NCBI GenBank assembly: GCA_030433215.1
Contig: JAUIMC010000005.1
Coordinates: 142,033 to 206,032, forward strand
DNA from: Alphaproteobacteria bacterium
Lineage (GTDB): Bacteria; Pseudomonadota; Alphaproteobacteria; Caulobacterales; Parvularculaceae
Length of the DNA: 64,000 nucleotides
Direction: 5' to 3'
The notes under the pieces are model-generated. The model made no database searches. It was not told where the DNA came from and worked only from the letters and a program-made list of their open reading frames with translations. Of the stretch, positions 27,414 to 36,749 are shown piece by piece (the first letter of the stretch is position 1; each line of letters starts with the position of its first letter). A program made the translations under genes and the position numbers.

Positions 27414-28583
27414 ATGACCAAAGATGGAAATAACCGCCCCGCTTTCGCAACCCGCGTCATCCATGCGGGCCAGCGCCACGATCCGACAACGGGCGCTGTG
27501 ATGCAGCCGATCTACCAGACCTCGACCTACGCTCAGGAAAGCCCGGGGGTGCATAAGGGCTTCGTCTATGCGCGCGGGACGAACCCGACGCGCGCCGCTT
27601 ATGAGCGCTGCATCGCCGATCTTGAAAACGGCTCGCGCGGCTTTGCTTTCGCCTCGGGCATGGCGGCGATCTCCACCATGCTCGAGCTTTTCCCGGCGGG
27701 CGCGCATGTCATCGCCATGGATGACGTTTATGGCGGCACTTTCCGTTTGTTCGAGCGCGTGCGACGCGAGTCGGCCAATCTGTCGTTTTCTTATGTGGAT
27801 CTGACGGACCCGGAGAAATTCGAAGCTTCGATCACGCCGGAAACGAAACTCGTCTGGATCGAAACGCCCACCAATCCGCTTTTGAAAGTCGTCGATATCG
27901 AAGCGATTGCCAAGATCGCGAAAAAGCATGGCGTGGCCGTCGGCTGCGACAACACCTTCGCTTCGCCCTATTGCCAGCGCCCGCTCGATCTCGGCGCGGA
28001 TATCGTCATGCATTCGGCGACGAAATATCTCGGGGGGCATTCCGACGTCATCGGCGGCGTTCTCGTCGTTGACGACAAGGAACTCGGCGACCGTATTGCT
28101 TTCCTGCAAAATTCCGTGGGCGCCATTCAGGGCCCGTTCGATTCCTTCCTCGCGCTTCGCGGATTGAAAACCCTGGCGCTACGGCTCGAGCGCTCCTCCT
28201 CCAATGCGCTGTCGCTTGCCGAATGGCTGGAGAGCCATCCCGCCATCGACCGCGTCACCTATCCGGGGCTCGCATCCCATCCGGGACACGCCATCGCCAA
28301 ACGCCAGATGAGCGCTTTCGGCGGCATGGTGACGATTTTCGTCAAGGGCGGGCTCGACGCGGCGAAAACCATGCTGGAACGGGTGGAGCTTTTCACGCTT
28401 GCCGAGAGCCTTGGCGGCGTCGAGAGCCTTGTTGAGCATCCGGGCATCATGACCCACGCCTCGATCCCGCCGGAGCGGCGCAAGGAGATGGGGCTCGACG
28501 ATTCGCTGGTGCGGCTTTCCGTTGGCGTTGAGGATATCGAGGATCTGAAGCGCGATCTCGATCAGGCGCTCGCCGGCCTTTAA
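27414..28583 (+). CDS. Cystathionine gamma-lyase/synthase-type PLP enzyme
   Basis: 389 residues from the ATG at 27414 (GAGG upstream). It belongs to the Cys/Met metabolism PLP family: FVYARGTNPTRAAYE, FASGMAAISTM and HSATKYLGGHSDVIGG with the PLP-binding Lys. SLGGVESLVEHPGIMTH near the C-terminus is typical of gamma-lyases. With the CBS gene at 22843 it would complete reverse transsulfuration by splitting cystathionine to cysteine, 2-oxobutyrate and ammonia. A gamma-synthase role cannot be excluded. Confidence 0.86.
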   Translation: MTKDGNNRPAFATRVIHAGQRHDPTTGAVMQPIYQTSTYAQESPGVHKGFVYARGTNPTRAAYERCIADLENGSRGFAFASGMAAISTMLELFPAGAHVIAMDDVYGGTFRLFERVRRESANLSFSYVDLTDPEKFEASITPETKLVWIETPTNPLLKVVDIEAIAKIAKKHGVAVGCDNTFASPYCQRPLDLGADIVMHSATKYLGGHSDVIGGVLVVDDKELGDRIAFLQNSVGAIQGPFDSFLALRGLKTLALRLERSSSNALSLAEWLESHPAIDRVTYPGLASHPGHAIAKRQMSAFGGMVTIFVKGGLDAAKTMLERVELFTLAESLGGVESLVEHPGIMTHASIPPERRKEMGLDDSLVRLSVGVEDIEDLKRDLDQALAGL

Positions 28584-28627
28584 GGCTCCGATCCGCCGGA
28601 AGTGACAATAGAAACGATCTTGCTAGA

Positions 28628-28650
28628 CTGCGGCGTTTACGACGCCGCAG
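28628..28650 (+). other. Hairpin in the AGCS symporter leader
   Basis: CTGCGGCGT and ACGCCGCAG form a perfect 9-bp stem around a TTACG loop, 25 bases before the symporter ATG. A plausible promoter (GTGACA at about 28601, TAGACT at 28623) would place the hairpin at the 5' end of the transcript. No T-run follows it. It may stabilise the mRNA or bind a regulator. Confidence 0.4.
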
Positions 28651-28674
28651 CGCGCGGCCTGACGGGGGTTCTTC

Positions 28675-30096
28675 ATGGCCGACGCCCAGATCAGCCTGGC
28701 TGACCGCATCGACAATGCGCTCTCGCCGGTCAGCGATTTCGTTTCTTCGATCATCTTTTATTCCATCGACTTTTTCGGTGTCTCGCTGCCGCTGGTGGTG
28801 ATCTGGCTTATGGCGGCGGCGTTCATCCTCACCGTCTCTTTCGGCTTCATCAATCTCAGCGGCTTCCGCCACGCCTGGTCGCTCGTCCTCAATCCCCGGG
28901 ACCAGCAGGGCGCCCATGGCGAGATCTCGCATTTTCAGGCGCTCTCTTCCGCCCTTTCCGGCACGGTCGGTCTTGGCAATATCGCCTCTGTGCCCGTCGC
29001 CATCGCGCTTGGCGGGCCAGGCGCCGTTTTCTGGATGGTCGTCGCCGGCTTTTTCGGCATGTCTTCGAAATTCGCGGAATGCGCGCTGGCCGTTAAATAC
29101 CGCAAGGTGCGGCCCGACGGATCGACGCTCGGCGGGCCGATGTTTTACATCGAAGACGCATTCCGCCGCCTCGGCATGAAGACGCTGGGCAAGGCGGCGG
29201 CGATCTTTTTCGCAATCATGGCCGTGGGCGGATCGATCAGCCTGTTGCAGGTGAACCAGTCTCACGCGCAGTTCGCCAATGTCACCGGCATCGACATTCC
29301 CGTCACCTTCGGGATCATCATGTCCGCAGGCGTCGCTTATGTTGTGCTCGGCGGCATCAAACGCATCGGAAAAGTGACGGGCCTTCTCGTGCCGTTCATG
29401 GGCGCGATCTATCTCGGCGCGGGACTGATCATCATCTTCATGAATATCGACCATGTGCCCGCCGCCTTCTCGACCATCTTCCAGAGCGCTTTCGGGCTCG
29501 ACGCGGCGGGCGGCGGACTGGTCGGGGCGCTGATCAACGGCGTCCGGCGCGCGACATACTCCAACGAAGCCGGCGTCGGCTCGGCGGCGATCGCGCACTC
29601 CGCGGTCAAGACCAACGAGCCTCTTACCGAAGGCTATGTGGCGCTGCTGGAACCCTTTATCGACACGATTGTCGTGTGCCTCATCACCGCCCTCGTCGTT
29701 ATCGTCACCGGCGCTTACGAGCCTTATCTCTACGCCGAGAACGCCGTCGGCATCGAGATCACCTCAGCGGCCTATGCCAGCGCTTTCGGCTGGTTCCCCT
29801 ATATCCTGCTCGTCGCGTCGGTTCTCTTCGCCTTTACAACGCTTGTCAGCTGGGCGTTTTACGGGGCGCAGGCCGCCGCCTATCTTTTCGGCGACACCAA
29901 GAAGGTGGACGTCCTGTTCAAGATCTCGCTCTGCCTCGTTCTCTCCACGGGCGCCGCGGTGTCGCTGTCCTCGATCATCGATTTCATCGACTCCATGCTG
30001 TTCGGCATGTGCATCCCGAACATCATCGCGCTTTACATCCTGTTGCCGGAGCTGAGGCGCGACGTGAAAACCTACAAGGCGAAATACGGGGTCTGA
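28675..30096 (+). CDS. Alanine/glycine:cation symporter (AGCS) family protein
   Basis: 473 residues with about eleven hydrophobic segments. HFQALSSALSGTVGLGNIASVPVAI and YSNEAGVGSAAIAHSAVKT are the signature segments of AGCS transporters, which import alanine, glycine or D-alanine with sodium or protons through the inner membrane. Which amino acid is moved is not predictable. The stop touches the convergent xerC stop without any gap. Confidence 0.9.
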   Translation: MADAQISLADRIDNALSPVSDFVSSIIFYSIDFFGVSLPLVVIWLMAAAFILTVSFGFINLSGFRHAWSLVLNPRDQQGAHGEISHFQALSSALSGTVGLGNIASVPVAIALGGPGAVFWMVVAGFFGMSSKFAECALAVKYRKVRPDGSTLGGPMFYIEDAFRRLGMKTLGKAAAIFFAIMAVGGSISLLQVNQSHAQFANVTGIDIPVTFGIIMSAGVAYVVLGGIKRIGKVTGLLVPFMGAIYLGAGLIIIFMNIDHVPAAFSTIFQSAFGLDAAGGGLVGALINGVRRATYSNEAGVGSAAIAHSAVKTNEPLTEGYVALLEPFIDTIVVCLITALVVIVTGAYEPYLYAENAVGIEITSAAYASAFGWFPYILLVASVLFAFTTLVSWAFYGAQAAAYLFGDTKKVDVLFKISLCLVLSTGAAVSLSSIIDFIDSMLFGMCIPNIIALYILLPELRRDVKTYKAKYGV

Positions 30097-31050
30097 TCAG
30101 GCGCGCGGATGCGCCTTGTCGTAAGCGCGGATGAGATTTTCGCGGTCGATCTTCGTGTAGCGCTGGGTCGCGGCGAGCGAGGAATGGCCGAGCAGTTCCT
30201 GGATCGCGCGCAAATCACCGCCCGCCGATAAAAGATGCGTCGCGAAAGCGTGGCGCAGCGCATGCGGTGTCGCCGAGTCCGGCAGGCCAAGCGCGGCGCG
30301 CAGCTTCGCCATGGTGCGCTGGGCGAGCGTTGCGCTCAAAGGCTTGCCGCGGGTTGAAAAGAACAGCGGGGCGTCCGCCTCTCCGCCATAAGGGCAAAGC
30401 TTTGTGTAGGCCTCCACCGCGTCACGTATGGCGGGCACGACAGGCGCCTGCCTCGTCTTGGCGCCCTTGCCCTTGATGCGCAGGGTTTCGCCGAGCGGCG
30501 CATCCCCCCAGCGCAAGGAGAGCGCTTCGGAAATCCGGAGGCCCGCCCCGTAAAGCAAGGTGATCAGCGCCGCGTCGCGCGCCTGCTCCCAGGTTTCCTT
30601 GCGCGCCGACGTTTTCATGGTCGCCGCCGCTTCGATAAGCGCTTCGGCGTCCGCCTCGTTCACCGGACGCGGCAGGCGTTCTTTCGCTTTCGGCCCACGC
30701 ATCACGGCGATGGCGTCATTGTCGATATGGGCGCGCTTTTGGAGAAATTTGTAAAAGGTCTTGATCGCTGAAAGCTCGAGCTTCAGCGACGGCGGAGACA
30801 GCCCCTCATTGCGGCGTTCGGCGAGAAAGGCGCGAAAGTCTTTCGTTTCGAGCGCAGCGAGATGATCAAGCGTCGCGGCCCCGCCCAGATGGCCCCGCAG
30901 GAAGACGTCGAAGCGCTCCAGCGTCGCGCCGTAATTGCGCTGCGTATAGGCGCTCGCCCGTTTTTCCGATTTCAGATGGCGCGCGAACGCCTCGCGCCAA
31001 GTGCTGAGCGATCTTTCACGGTTGGCATGGGTTTGGTCCATCAAAGCCAT
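30097..31050 (-). CDS. xerC: Tyrosine recombinase XerC
   Basis: About 314-317 residues; ATGs at 31050 and 31041 are both possible and no strong ribosome site is seen. The N-terminal SAM-like DNA-binding domain is followed by the catalytic domain with GAGLRISEALSLRW (first Arg), HALRHAFATHLLSAGGD (His and Arg) and LGHSSLAATQRYTKI (His and the nucleophile Tyr). It would work with XerD at dif to resolve chromosome dimers. The clustering with engB-yidC-rnpA-rpmH and the lack of other mobile genes favour XerC over an integrase. Confidence 0.87.
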   Translation of the reverse strand: MALMDQTHANRERSLSTWREAFARHLKSEKRASAYTQRNYGATLERFDVFLRGHLGGAATLDHLAALETKDFRAFLAERRNEGLSPPSLKLELSAIKTFYKFLQKRAHIDNDAIAVMRGPKAKERLPRPVNEADAEALIEAAATMKTSARKETWEQARDAALITLLYGAGLRISEALSLRWGDAPLGETLRIKGKGAKTRQAPVVPAIRDAVEAYTKLCPYGGEADAPLFFSTRGKPLSATLAQRTMAKLRAALGLPDSATPHALRHAFATHLLSAGGDLRAIQELLGHSSLAATQRYTKIDRENLIRAYDKAHPRA

Positions 31051-31124
31051 CACACGCCGGAGAAGGTTAATAAAAACTTACTGCGGTTTCCAAGGTCATC
31101 ATGATCTTGTCTGCTTCTCCGGAT

Positions 31125-31212
31125 GTGTCATTGCCGGGCTTGTCCCGGCAATCCAGCACGGCGTACATGGTGATGCAATTCTGGATCACCGGGACAAGCC
31201 CGGTGATGACAC
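31125..31212. repeat. Mosaic palindromic repeat element
   Basis: Two 32-base arms, 31125-31156 and 31181-31212, are inverted copies of each other with four mismatches. Each arm is itself a hairpin: TTGCCGGG/CCCGGCAA in the left arm and TCACCGGG/CCCGGTGA in the right. The four differences are paired, so each arm keeps perfect internal pairing. The 24-base spacer is not conserved in the same way. This is the architecture of short interspersed palindromes common in alphaproteobacterial intergenic DNA. It lies between xerC and engB. Confidence 0.8.
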
Positions 31213-31225
31213 CCAGACAGCTTGA

Positions 31226-31870
31226 TTACTGAAGCGCGAGCGCGGCAAGTTCGGCGCGCAAGAGATCGATGCCGTCGCCCTTTTCGGCGGATGTGGCGCG
31301 GATGAGCGGATGCGCCGCCGGGCGTCTCGCGATCTGCTTCGCCGTCGCCTCAATCAGATGCTCGAGCGCCGTCGGCTTGATCTTGTCGGTCTTGGTGAGA
31401 ACGATCTGGTAATTCACCGCCGATTCGTCGAGCAGGCTCATCACTTCCAGATCGACGGCTTTCAGCCCGTGGCGCGAATCCACCAACAGGCAAACGCGGC
31501 GCAGGACCGAACGCCCGCGCAGGAAATCCCGGGTCAGCGCCGTCCATTGCTCCACATCCTTGCGCGGCGCTTTCGCATAGCCATAGCCCGGCAGGTCGAC
31601 GAGGCGCAGGCGGCCTTCAATGTCGAAATAGTTGAGCTCGCGGGTGCGCCCCGGCGTGTTGGAAGCGCGCGCCAGCCCGTTCTGGCCCACAAGGGCGTTC
31701 AGGAGCGTCGACTTGCCCACATTGGAGCGGCCGGCGAAGGCGACTTCGGCCGGTCCTTCATCGGGCAGGCTGTCGAGATCGACGACCCCGAGCATGAAAA
31801 CGGCCGGCCGCGCAAACAGGAGCCGGCCGGCCTCTATTTCGTCAGGGGTGAACCCGTCGCCTTGCGTCAC
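31226..31870 (-). CDS. engB: Ribosome biogenesis GTPase YihA/YsxC
   Basis: 214 residues. G1 is [15 protein letters not shown]3 is DLPGYG and G4 is TKTD, all typical of the YihA/EngB GTPase needed for 50S subunit assembly. [12 protein letters not shown] after G3 is also family-specific. The start overlaps the yidC stop by four bases, so translation is coupled. Order rpmH-rnpA-yidC-engB is the usual alphaproteobacterial one. Confidence 0.94.
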   Translation of the reverse strand: MTQGDGFTPDEIEAGRLLFARPAVFMLGVVDLDSLPDEGPAEVAFAGRSNVGKSTLLNALVGQNGLARASNTPGRTRELNYFDIEGRLRLVDLPGYGYAKAPRKDVEQWTALTRDFLRGRSVLRRVCLLVDSRHGLKAVDLEVMSLLDESAVNYQIVLTKTDKIKPTALEHLIEATAKQIARRPAAHPLIRATSAEKGDGIDLLRAELAALALQ

Positions 31871-33672
31871 TTCGCGTTCGCGTCGCCGGCGGCGGCGTCT
31901 TTCTTCGCCCAGGGCAGTTTGAGCCGCTGGCCGAGTTCAACCTTCACGCCGTTTTTCTTCATGATGTACCATTGCTGGAGAATGCCGAGCGTCGTGTTCC
32001 AGAACCAGTACAGCACGAGGCCCGCCGCGAAGGGCGCGAAGATAAAGACGAAGACGAAAGGCATGAGCGCGAAAATCTGCGCCTGAACCGGGTCCGCCGG
32101 CGGCGGGTTCAGCTTCGTCTGGAACCACATGGCGACGCCCATCAAGAGCGGCAGAAAGCCGATGCCCAACAGTCCGCCGACAATCGGCAACAGGGTCGGA
32201 TCGAAAGGCAGGAGGCCGAAAAGATTGAAAATCGTCGTCGGGTCCGGCGCCGAGAGATCATTGATGTAAAGGAAGGGCTGGTGGCGCAGCTCGATGGTGA
32301 CGAACAGCGTTTTATAGAGCGCGTAGAAAATCGGCATCTGCAACAGGATCGGCAAACAGCCCGCCAGAGGGTTGAGGCTCTCTTTCTTGTAGAGGGCCAT
32401 CATCTCCTGCTGAAGCTTCATCTTGTCGTCTGCATAGCGCTCCTGAAGCTTTTTGATTTCCGGCTGAAGCTTTTTCATCTTCGACATCGACTCATAGCCC
32501 TTGTTCGCCAGCGGGAACAAAATGAGCTTGATGATCAGCGTCAGAAGAAGAATGGCGACGCCGAAATTGCCGATGGTGTCGCCGAAGAAGTTGAGCGTGT
32601 AGAAGATCGGCCGGGTCAGGAAGAAAAGATGGCCCCAGTCGACCGCCTTGTCGAAGTCGTAGGCCCCGAGACCGCCGTCTTCGGGCTGCGCCTCATAGGA
32701 TTGCAGGATGTCGACGTCTTTCGGCCCGCCGAAGACATAAGACTGAAAGGCGTGGCTTTCCCCCGGCGCGAGGGTCATGGCGGGCGTCACGTAAAACGCT
32801 TCGAAAATCGGCTGCTCCGAGGTGCCGCGATTGGTGAGGAGCGCGTTGATTTCCTGCTCGGCGGGCGGGACCACCGCGGCGAGCCAGTTTTTGTTGGTGA
32901 TGCCGACCCAGCCGCCGACGCCTGACTCTTCGATCTTGGCGTTCTTGTTCTTTTTCAGCTTGTTGTATTTGCGCTCGAACAGCTTCGTTCCGATAACGCC
33001 GAGCGGGCCTTCATGAAGGATCATGAAGTTGCGGTATTCCTCGGGAATGTTGCGCTGGGTGACCGTGGCGAAGGCGCGCAGCGACACCGGCTCGCCATTT
33101 GTGTTCGTCACCTTCTGGGTGACCGTGAACATATACTGGTCGTCCACAGAATATGTCTTTTCGAAAGTCATCCCTTCCGCCTCGCGCGTCAGGGTCACCG
33201 GCGTCGACGGCGTCAGGACGGCGCCCTCGGGCGCGGACCATAAAGCGCGCGCGCCATTGTCGCCGCCCATGGCCCAGCCCTGCTGAACGAAATGGCCGTG
33301 TTCGGTTTCTTCCGGGCTCAACAGGCGGATGACAGGGCTCGTGTCGTCGACGGTCTGGTGATACTGGAGCAATCTCAGATCATCGAGGCGCCCGCCCTTG
33401 AGATTGATCGATCCGTCAAGCGTGTCGGTCTTGATCGGCAGGCGCGCCGGCGAATTGGCCAGCGCTTCATCGACCGTCAATTCAGACTGGCCGCCAATCA
33501 GGCCGCCGCCGATCTCGCTGCCGGGATCCGCCGTTTCTTCACTCGCCTGCTGGGCGGCCTGCTCGGCCTGCATCTCGCGCTGGGCGTCGCGCTGGGGCGA
33601 AAGGATGAAATAATCCCAGGCGAGAAACACGCCCATTGAGAGGACAATCGCCAAGATTACGTTGCGGTCCAT
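31867..33672 (-). CDS. yidC: Membrane protein insertase YidC
   Basis: 601 residues. It begins with an N-terminal membrane anchor ([22 protein letters not shown] in pattern), then a long periplasmic P1 domain of about 330 residues, then the conserved core with five membrane segments including [20 protein letters not shown]. The C-terminus is Lys/Ala-rich as in other alphaproteobacteria. It inserts inner-membrane proteins with or without SecYEG. It lies downstream of rnpA with a 59-base gap and no yidD gene between them. Confidence 0.96.
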   Translation of the reverse strand: MDRNVILAIVLSMGVFLAWDYFILSPQRDAQREMQAEQAAQQASEETADPGSEIGGGLIGGQSELTVDEALANSPARLPIKTDTLDGSINLKGGRLDDLRLLQYHQTVDDTSPVIRLLSPEETEHGHFVQQGWAMGGDNGARALWSAPEGAVLTPSTPVTLTREAEGMTFEKTYSVDDQYMFTVTQKVTNTNGEPVSLRAFATVTQRNIPEEYRNFMILHEGPLGVIGTKLFERKYNKLKKNKNAKIEESGVGGWVGITNKNWLAAVVPPAEQEINALLTNRGTSEQPIFEAFYVTPAMTLAPGESHAFQSYVFGGPKDVDILQSYEAQPEDGGLGAYDFDKAVDWGHLFFLTRPIFYTLNFFGDTIGNFGVAILLLTLIIKLILFPLANKGYESMSKMKKLQPEIKKLQERYADDKMKLQQEMMALYKKESLNPLAGCLPILLQMPIFYALYKTLFVTIELRHQPFLYINDLSAPDPTTIFNLFGLLPFDPTLLPIVGGLLGIGFLPLLMGVAMWFQTKLNPPPADPVQAQIFALMPFVFVFIFAPFAAGLVLYWFWNTTLGILQQWYIMKKNGVKVELGQRLKLPWAKKDAAAGDANAK

Positions 33673-33731
33673 GAAAAATCCCGATGAATTGCTGAAAGCC
33701 CGCGAGCGCCCTCGCCCCGCGCCATTCGCTG

Positions 33732-34067
33732 TTATGTAGTGTTGGGCGAGAGCCTTAAAAGGGCGCGCTTCATATCGTCAAGCAGGGCGTCGTAATTGCG
33801 CTCATACGCCGCCTTTCGCGCCACCAGGACGTAGTCGGTTCCGGGCGCGGCATGAAGCGGAAAAACCTCTCGCGCCGCGGCCCGGAGGCGCCGGCGGATG
33901 CGGTTGCGGACCACTGCGCCGCCCAGTTTCTTGGTGACGGTAAGGCCGAGCCGGCTTTCGGGGCCGTTTTCCGGGTTTTCCCGGGCGAGCATCAAAAATG
34001 AGGAGGCATGCGCCTTGGCGGCGGCGCGCATCGCCAGGAAATCCCGGCGTTTTTTGATGACGCCCAT
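33732..34067 (-). CDS. rnpA: Ribonuclease P protein component
   Basis: 111 residues, basic. RLGLTVTKKLGGAVVRNRIRRRLRAAARE is the RNase P protein signature with the RNR motif that binds the P RNA; only key residues matter here. It processes the 5' ends of pre-tRNAs together with the catalytic RNA, which is not in this window. It lies 60 bases downstream of rpmH on the same strand, as in most bacteria. Confidence 0.93.
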   Translation of the reverse strand: MGVIKKRRDFLAMRAAAKAHASSFLMLARENPENGPESRLGLTVTKKLGGAVVRNRIRRRLRAAAREVFPLHAAPGTDYVLVARKAAYERNYDALLDDMKRALLRLSPNTT

Positions 34068-34127
34068 GGGAATTCTCGCGCCGGAAGCGCTATCTGGTTG
34101 ATTCGGTTGTAAGTTTCTGGCCAGCGT

Positions 34128-34262
34128 CTAAGCGGAGAGCCGCTTGCGGCCCTTAGCGCGGCGCGCAGCCAGCACCTTGCGGCCGCCCTTGGTCGCCTTG
34201 CGCGCGCGGAAGCCATGGCGGCGCTTGCGCTTCAGCCGGCTCGGTTGAAAGGTCCGTTTCAT
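34128..34262 (-). CDS. rpmH: 50S ribosomal protein L34
   Basis: 44 residues starting [18 protein letters not shown] and ending in KRLSA, an exact match in style and length to L34. It is a very basic small subunit of the large ribosomal particle. The gene is too short for routine 60-residue ORF cut-offs but is unambiguous, and its position just upstream of rnpA is standard. A GACTTGAACG leader precedes the start; the promoter should lie in the 340-base gap upstream. Confidence 0.96.
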   Translation of the reverse strand: MKRTFQPSRLKRKRRHGFRARKATKGGRKVLAARRAKGRKRLSA

Positions 34263-34602
34263 CGTTCAAGTCCTCAAGACGGGTGGAATCGCGGCGCGCG
34301 CCGCCTATTCGCAGTCAAACAAGAGGCGGGGAAATAGACCGGCGGCGGCCCGCCGTCAACACCGGGAGAGGCCCGATTATACGGCTTTCCCGCCGATTTC
34401 AGCGATTCCGGCGCCGCGAGGCCGGTTCCGCCCCTTTCCCGGCGGCGTTCCCGGGCTTGTGACCGGCGCTCTGGCGATCGTGAGTCGCAATCGCCCCCGG
34501 CTTCGCTAGAAAAAGGGCCGCGAGACGGGCGAAGCCGGTCTATAGTCCACTCCTGCCGCCCGTCGAAGGTCCATCCCCATTTTTCCCCGTGAAAAGGCGC
34601 TC
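34263..34602. other. Divergent intergenic region between rpmH and the TVP38 gene
   Basis: A 340-base gap between two divergent genes, so it should hold both promoters. I see no reading frame with coding character. A short inverted repeat, GGCGAT and ATCGCC, flanks 11 bases at about 34473-34495. I found no DnaA box, so there is no support here for a replication origin even though rpmH-rnpA is near the origin in many bacteria. Confidence 0.5.
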
Positions 34603-35334
34603 ATGTCCGAGACCCTCCCCGCCCGCAGCCTGATGAAGCGCCTCGCCCCGCTGGCGATCATCGCCGCCGCCCTCGCCCTGTTTTTCGCCCTCGGGCTTCA
34701 GCGCTATTTCACGCTCGAAGCGCTGAGGGACAACCGAGAGGCCCTGCGCGGCTTGGTTGAAGCTAACCCGTTCCAGACCATGGCGATTTTTGTCGCAGCC
34801 TATGCGGCGGCGGTGGCGATCTCTTTTCCCGGCGCCTCGATCCTCACCATCTTCGGCGGCTTTCTTTTCGGCCTGTGGCCCGGCGCGCCGCTGATCGTCG
34901 TCGCCGCGACCCTCGGCGCGACCATCGTCTTCCTCGCCGCAAAGACCGCGCTCGGCGATGTTCTGTCGCAACGCGCCGGCGGGTTCGCAAAACGCATGGA
35001 AGAGGGTTTCCGCAAGGGCGAGCTTTCCTACATGTTCGTCCTGCGCCTGGCGCCGGTCTTTCCCTTCTGGGCGGTGAACATCGCGGCAGGCCTCATGGGC
35101 GTTTCCTTGCGCAATTTCCTCGTCGGCACGTTTTTCGGAATCATTCCCGGCTCTTTCGTCTATGCGAGCATCGGCGCCGGCGCCGGCGCGACGCTTGACG
35201 CCGGCAAGGACATCTCCCTCTCCGGCGTTCTTTTGAAACCGGAAGTCCTGACGCCGATCATCGGCCTCATCGTGCTGGCGCTGATCCCCATTTTTCTGAA
35301 ACGTAAAGCCCACCCGAAAACGGAACAATCATGA
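34603..35334 (+). CDS. TVP38/TMEM64 (DedA-like) membrane protein
   Basis: 243 residues with about five to six hydrophobic segments. SFPGASILTIFGGFLFG and the later RLAPVFPFWAVNIAAGLMGVSLRNFLVGTFFGIIPGSF are the conserved re-entrant motifs of the TVP38/SNARE-associated family. These are inner-membrane proteins, probably lipid or solute translocators; the exact role is unknown. The stop overlaps the start of the MerA-like flavoprotein gene (ATGA), an association seen in many bacteria. Confidence 0.88.
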   Translation: MSETLPARSLMKRLAPLAIIAAALALFFALGLQRYFTLEALRDNREALRGLVEANPFQTMAIFVAAYAAAVAISFPGASILTIFGGFLFGLWPGAPLIVVAATLGATIVFLAAKTALGDVLSQRAGGFAKRMEEGFRKGELSYMFVLRLAPVFPFWAVNIAAGLMGVSLRNFLVGTFFGIIPGSFVYASIGAGAGATLDAGKDISLSGVLLKPEVLTPIIGLIVLALIPIFLKRKAHPKTEQS

Positions 35335-36743
35335 CACGGACCATCAAGGCCGATCTCTGCATCATCGGCGCAGGCTCCGGCGGACTTTCGGTCGCGGCGG
35401 GCGCCGCCATGCTCGGGCGTAATGTCGTGCTTATCGAACGCGGCGCCATGGGCGGCGACTGCCTCAATACCGGCTGCGTGCCGTCAAAGGCGCTGATCGC
35501 CGCGGGCGCGCGCGCACAAGACATGCGCGAGGCGGAAAAATTCGGCATCGCCAGCGTCGAGCCCGCGATCGATTTCGCCGCCATTATGGAGCATGTTCAC
35601 GGCGTCATCGACGCCATCGCCCCCATCGACAGCCAGGAGCGTTTCGAGGGCCTCGGCGTGACGGTCCTGAGAGAGCACGCCTCCTTCACCGGCCCGCGCG
35701 AAGTCAAAGCCGGCGACGCCATCGTCAAGGCGAAGCATTTCGTCATCGCTACAGGATCGCAGCCCTTCATCCCGCCCATCGCTGGCCTCGAAACCGTTCC
35801 CTACTTCACCAACGAAACCATTTTCGAGAACCGCCAACGCCCCGGTCATCTCATTGTCATTGGCGGCGGCCCCATCGGCGTTGAAATGGCGCAGGCCCAT
35901 GCCCGCCTCGGCGCAAGAGTGACGATCATCGAGGGCGGACGAATTCTGAGCCGCGAAGATCCCGAACTCGTCGAGGTCTTGCGCGCGCGGTTTGTGCGCG
36001 AAGGCGTCGAGATTATCGAAGACGCCAAAGCGGAAAAAATAGCAAAGACGGAGAACGGGATCAGCGTCTCCCTCGGCGCGCGCGCGATAGAAGGCTCGCA
36101 TCTCCTGACCGCCGTCGGCCGAAAGCCGGTCGTCGCAGGATTGAATCTCGAAGCAGCGAATGTCGCCTATGACGAAAAGGGCCTAAAAACCGACAGCCGC
36201 CTCAGAACCACGAACAAACGCATCTATGGGGCGGGCGATGTCGCCGGCGGGCGCCAGTTCACGCATGTGGCCGGCTATCACGCCTCGGTTCTGATCCGGA
36301 ATATTCTCTTCAAGATGCCCGCGAAGAACGCCGAGCACCTCGCTCCCCGCGTCACCTATTGCGATCCCGAACTCGCCCATGTGGGCCTCACGGAGCAGGA
36401 AGCGCGCGAGCGCCATGGCGAAATCAGGGTCGCCCGCTGGCCCTTCACGAAAAACGACCGCGCCGAAGCCGAGCGCGACACGGAAGGCTTCGTCAAAGTC
36501 GTGACCGACAAAAAGGGCCGCATCCTGGGGGCGAGCATCGTGGGCGACAACGCCGGGGACCTTCTCCAGCCCTGGATTCTCGCCCTGTCCTCGAAGCTCA
36601 AAATCCGCGATTTCACGGCCATGATAGCGCCTTATCCCACGCGCGGCGAGGCCAGCAAGCGCGCCGCCGGGGACTGGTATGGCGAGAAACTCTTTTCGCC
36701 GGGCGCACGAAGGCTTATCTCTCTTCTTTCGATCTTCGATTAG
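35331..36743 (+). CDS. MerA/lipoamide dehydrogenase-like flavoprotein
   Basis: 470 residues of the class I pyridine nucleotide-disulfide oxidoreductases. IIGAGSGGLSVAAGAAMLG binds FAD, GGDCLNTGCVPSKALI has the redox-active Cys pair, IVIGGGPIGVEMAQ-like residues bind NAD(P)H, and a dimerisation domain closes the protein. It lacks the N-terminal HMA domain and the C-terminal Cys pair of true mercuric reductases, so mercury resistance is not supported. It is translationally coupled to the TVP38 gene and followed six bases later by a histidine kinase gene. Confidence 0.87.
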   Translation: MTRTIKADLCIIGAGSGGLSVAAGAAMLGRNVVLIERGAMGGDCLNTGCVPSKALIAAGARAQDMREAEKFGIASVEPAIDFAAIMEHVHGVIDAIAPIDSQERFEGLGVTVLREHASFTGPREVKAGDAIVKAKHFVIATGSQPFIPPIAGLETVPYFTNETIFENRQRPGHLIVIGGGPIGVEMAQAHARLGARVTIIEGGRILSREDPELVEVLRARFVREGVEIIEDAKAEKIAKTENGISVSLGARAIEGSHLLTAVGRKPVVAGLNLEAANVAYDEKGLKTDSRLRTTNKRIYGAGDVAGGRQFTHVAGYHASVLIRNILFKMPAKNAEHLAPRVTYCDPELAHVGLTEQEARERHGEIRVARWPFTKNDRAEAERDTEGFVKVVTDKKGRILGASIVGDNAGDLLQPWILALSSKLKIRDFTAMIAPYPTRGEASKRAAGDWYGEKLFSPGARRLISLLSIFD

Positions 36744-36749
36744 AGCCTC

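Noticed and set aside
30097..31050. Phage-type integrase
   Set aside because: Length, domain order and the setting next to engB-yidC-rnpA-rpmH fit XerC; there are no attachment repeats or phage genes.
34263..34602. Possible replication origin near rpmH-rnpA
   Set aside because: No DnaA boxes, no AT-rich unwinding region and no dnaA or dnaN gene are visible.
35331..36743. Mercury resistance locus
   Set aside because: The flavoprotein lacks the HMA domain and the C-terminal Cys pair, and no merR, merT or merP is present.
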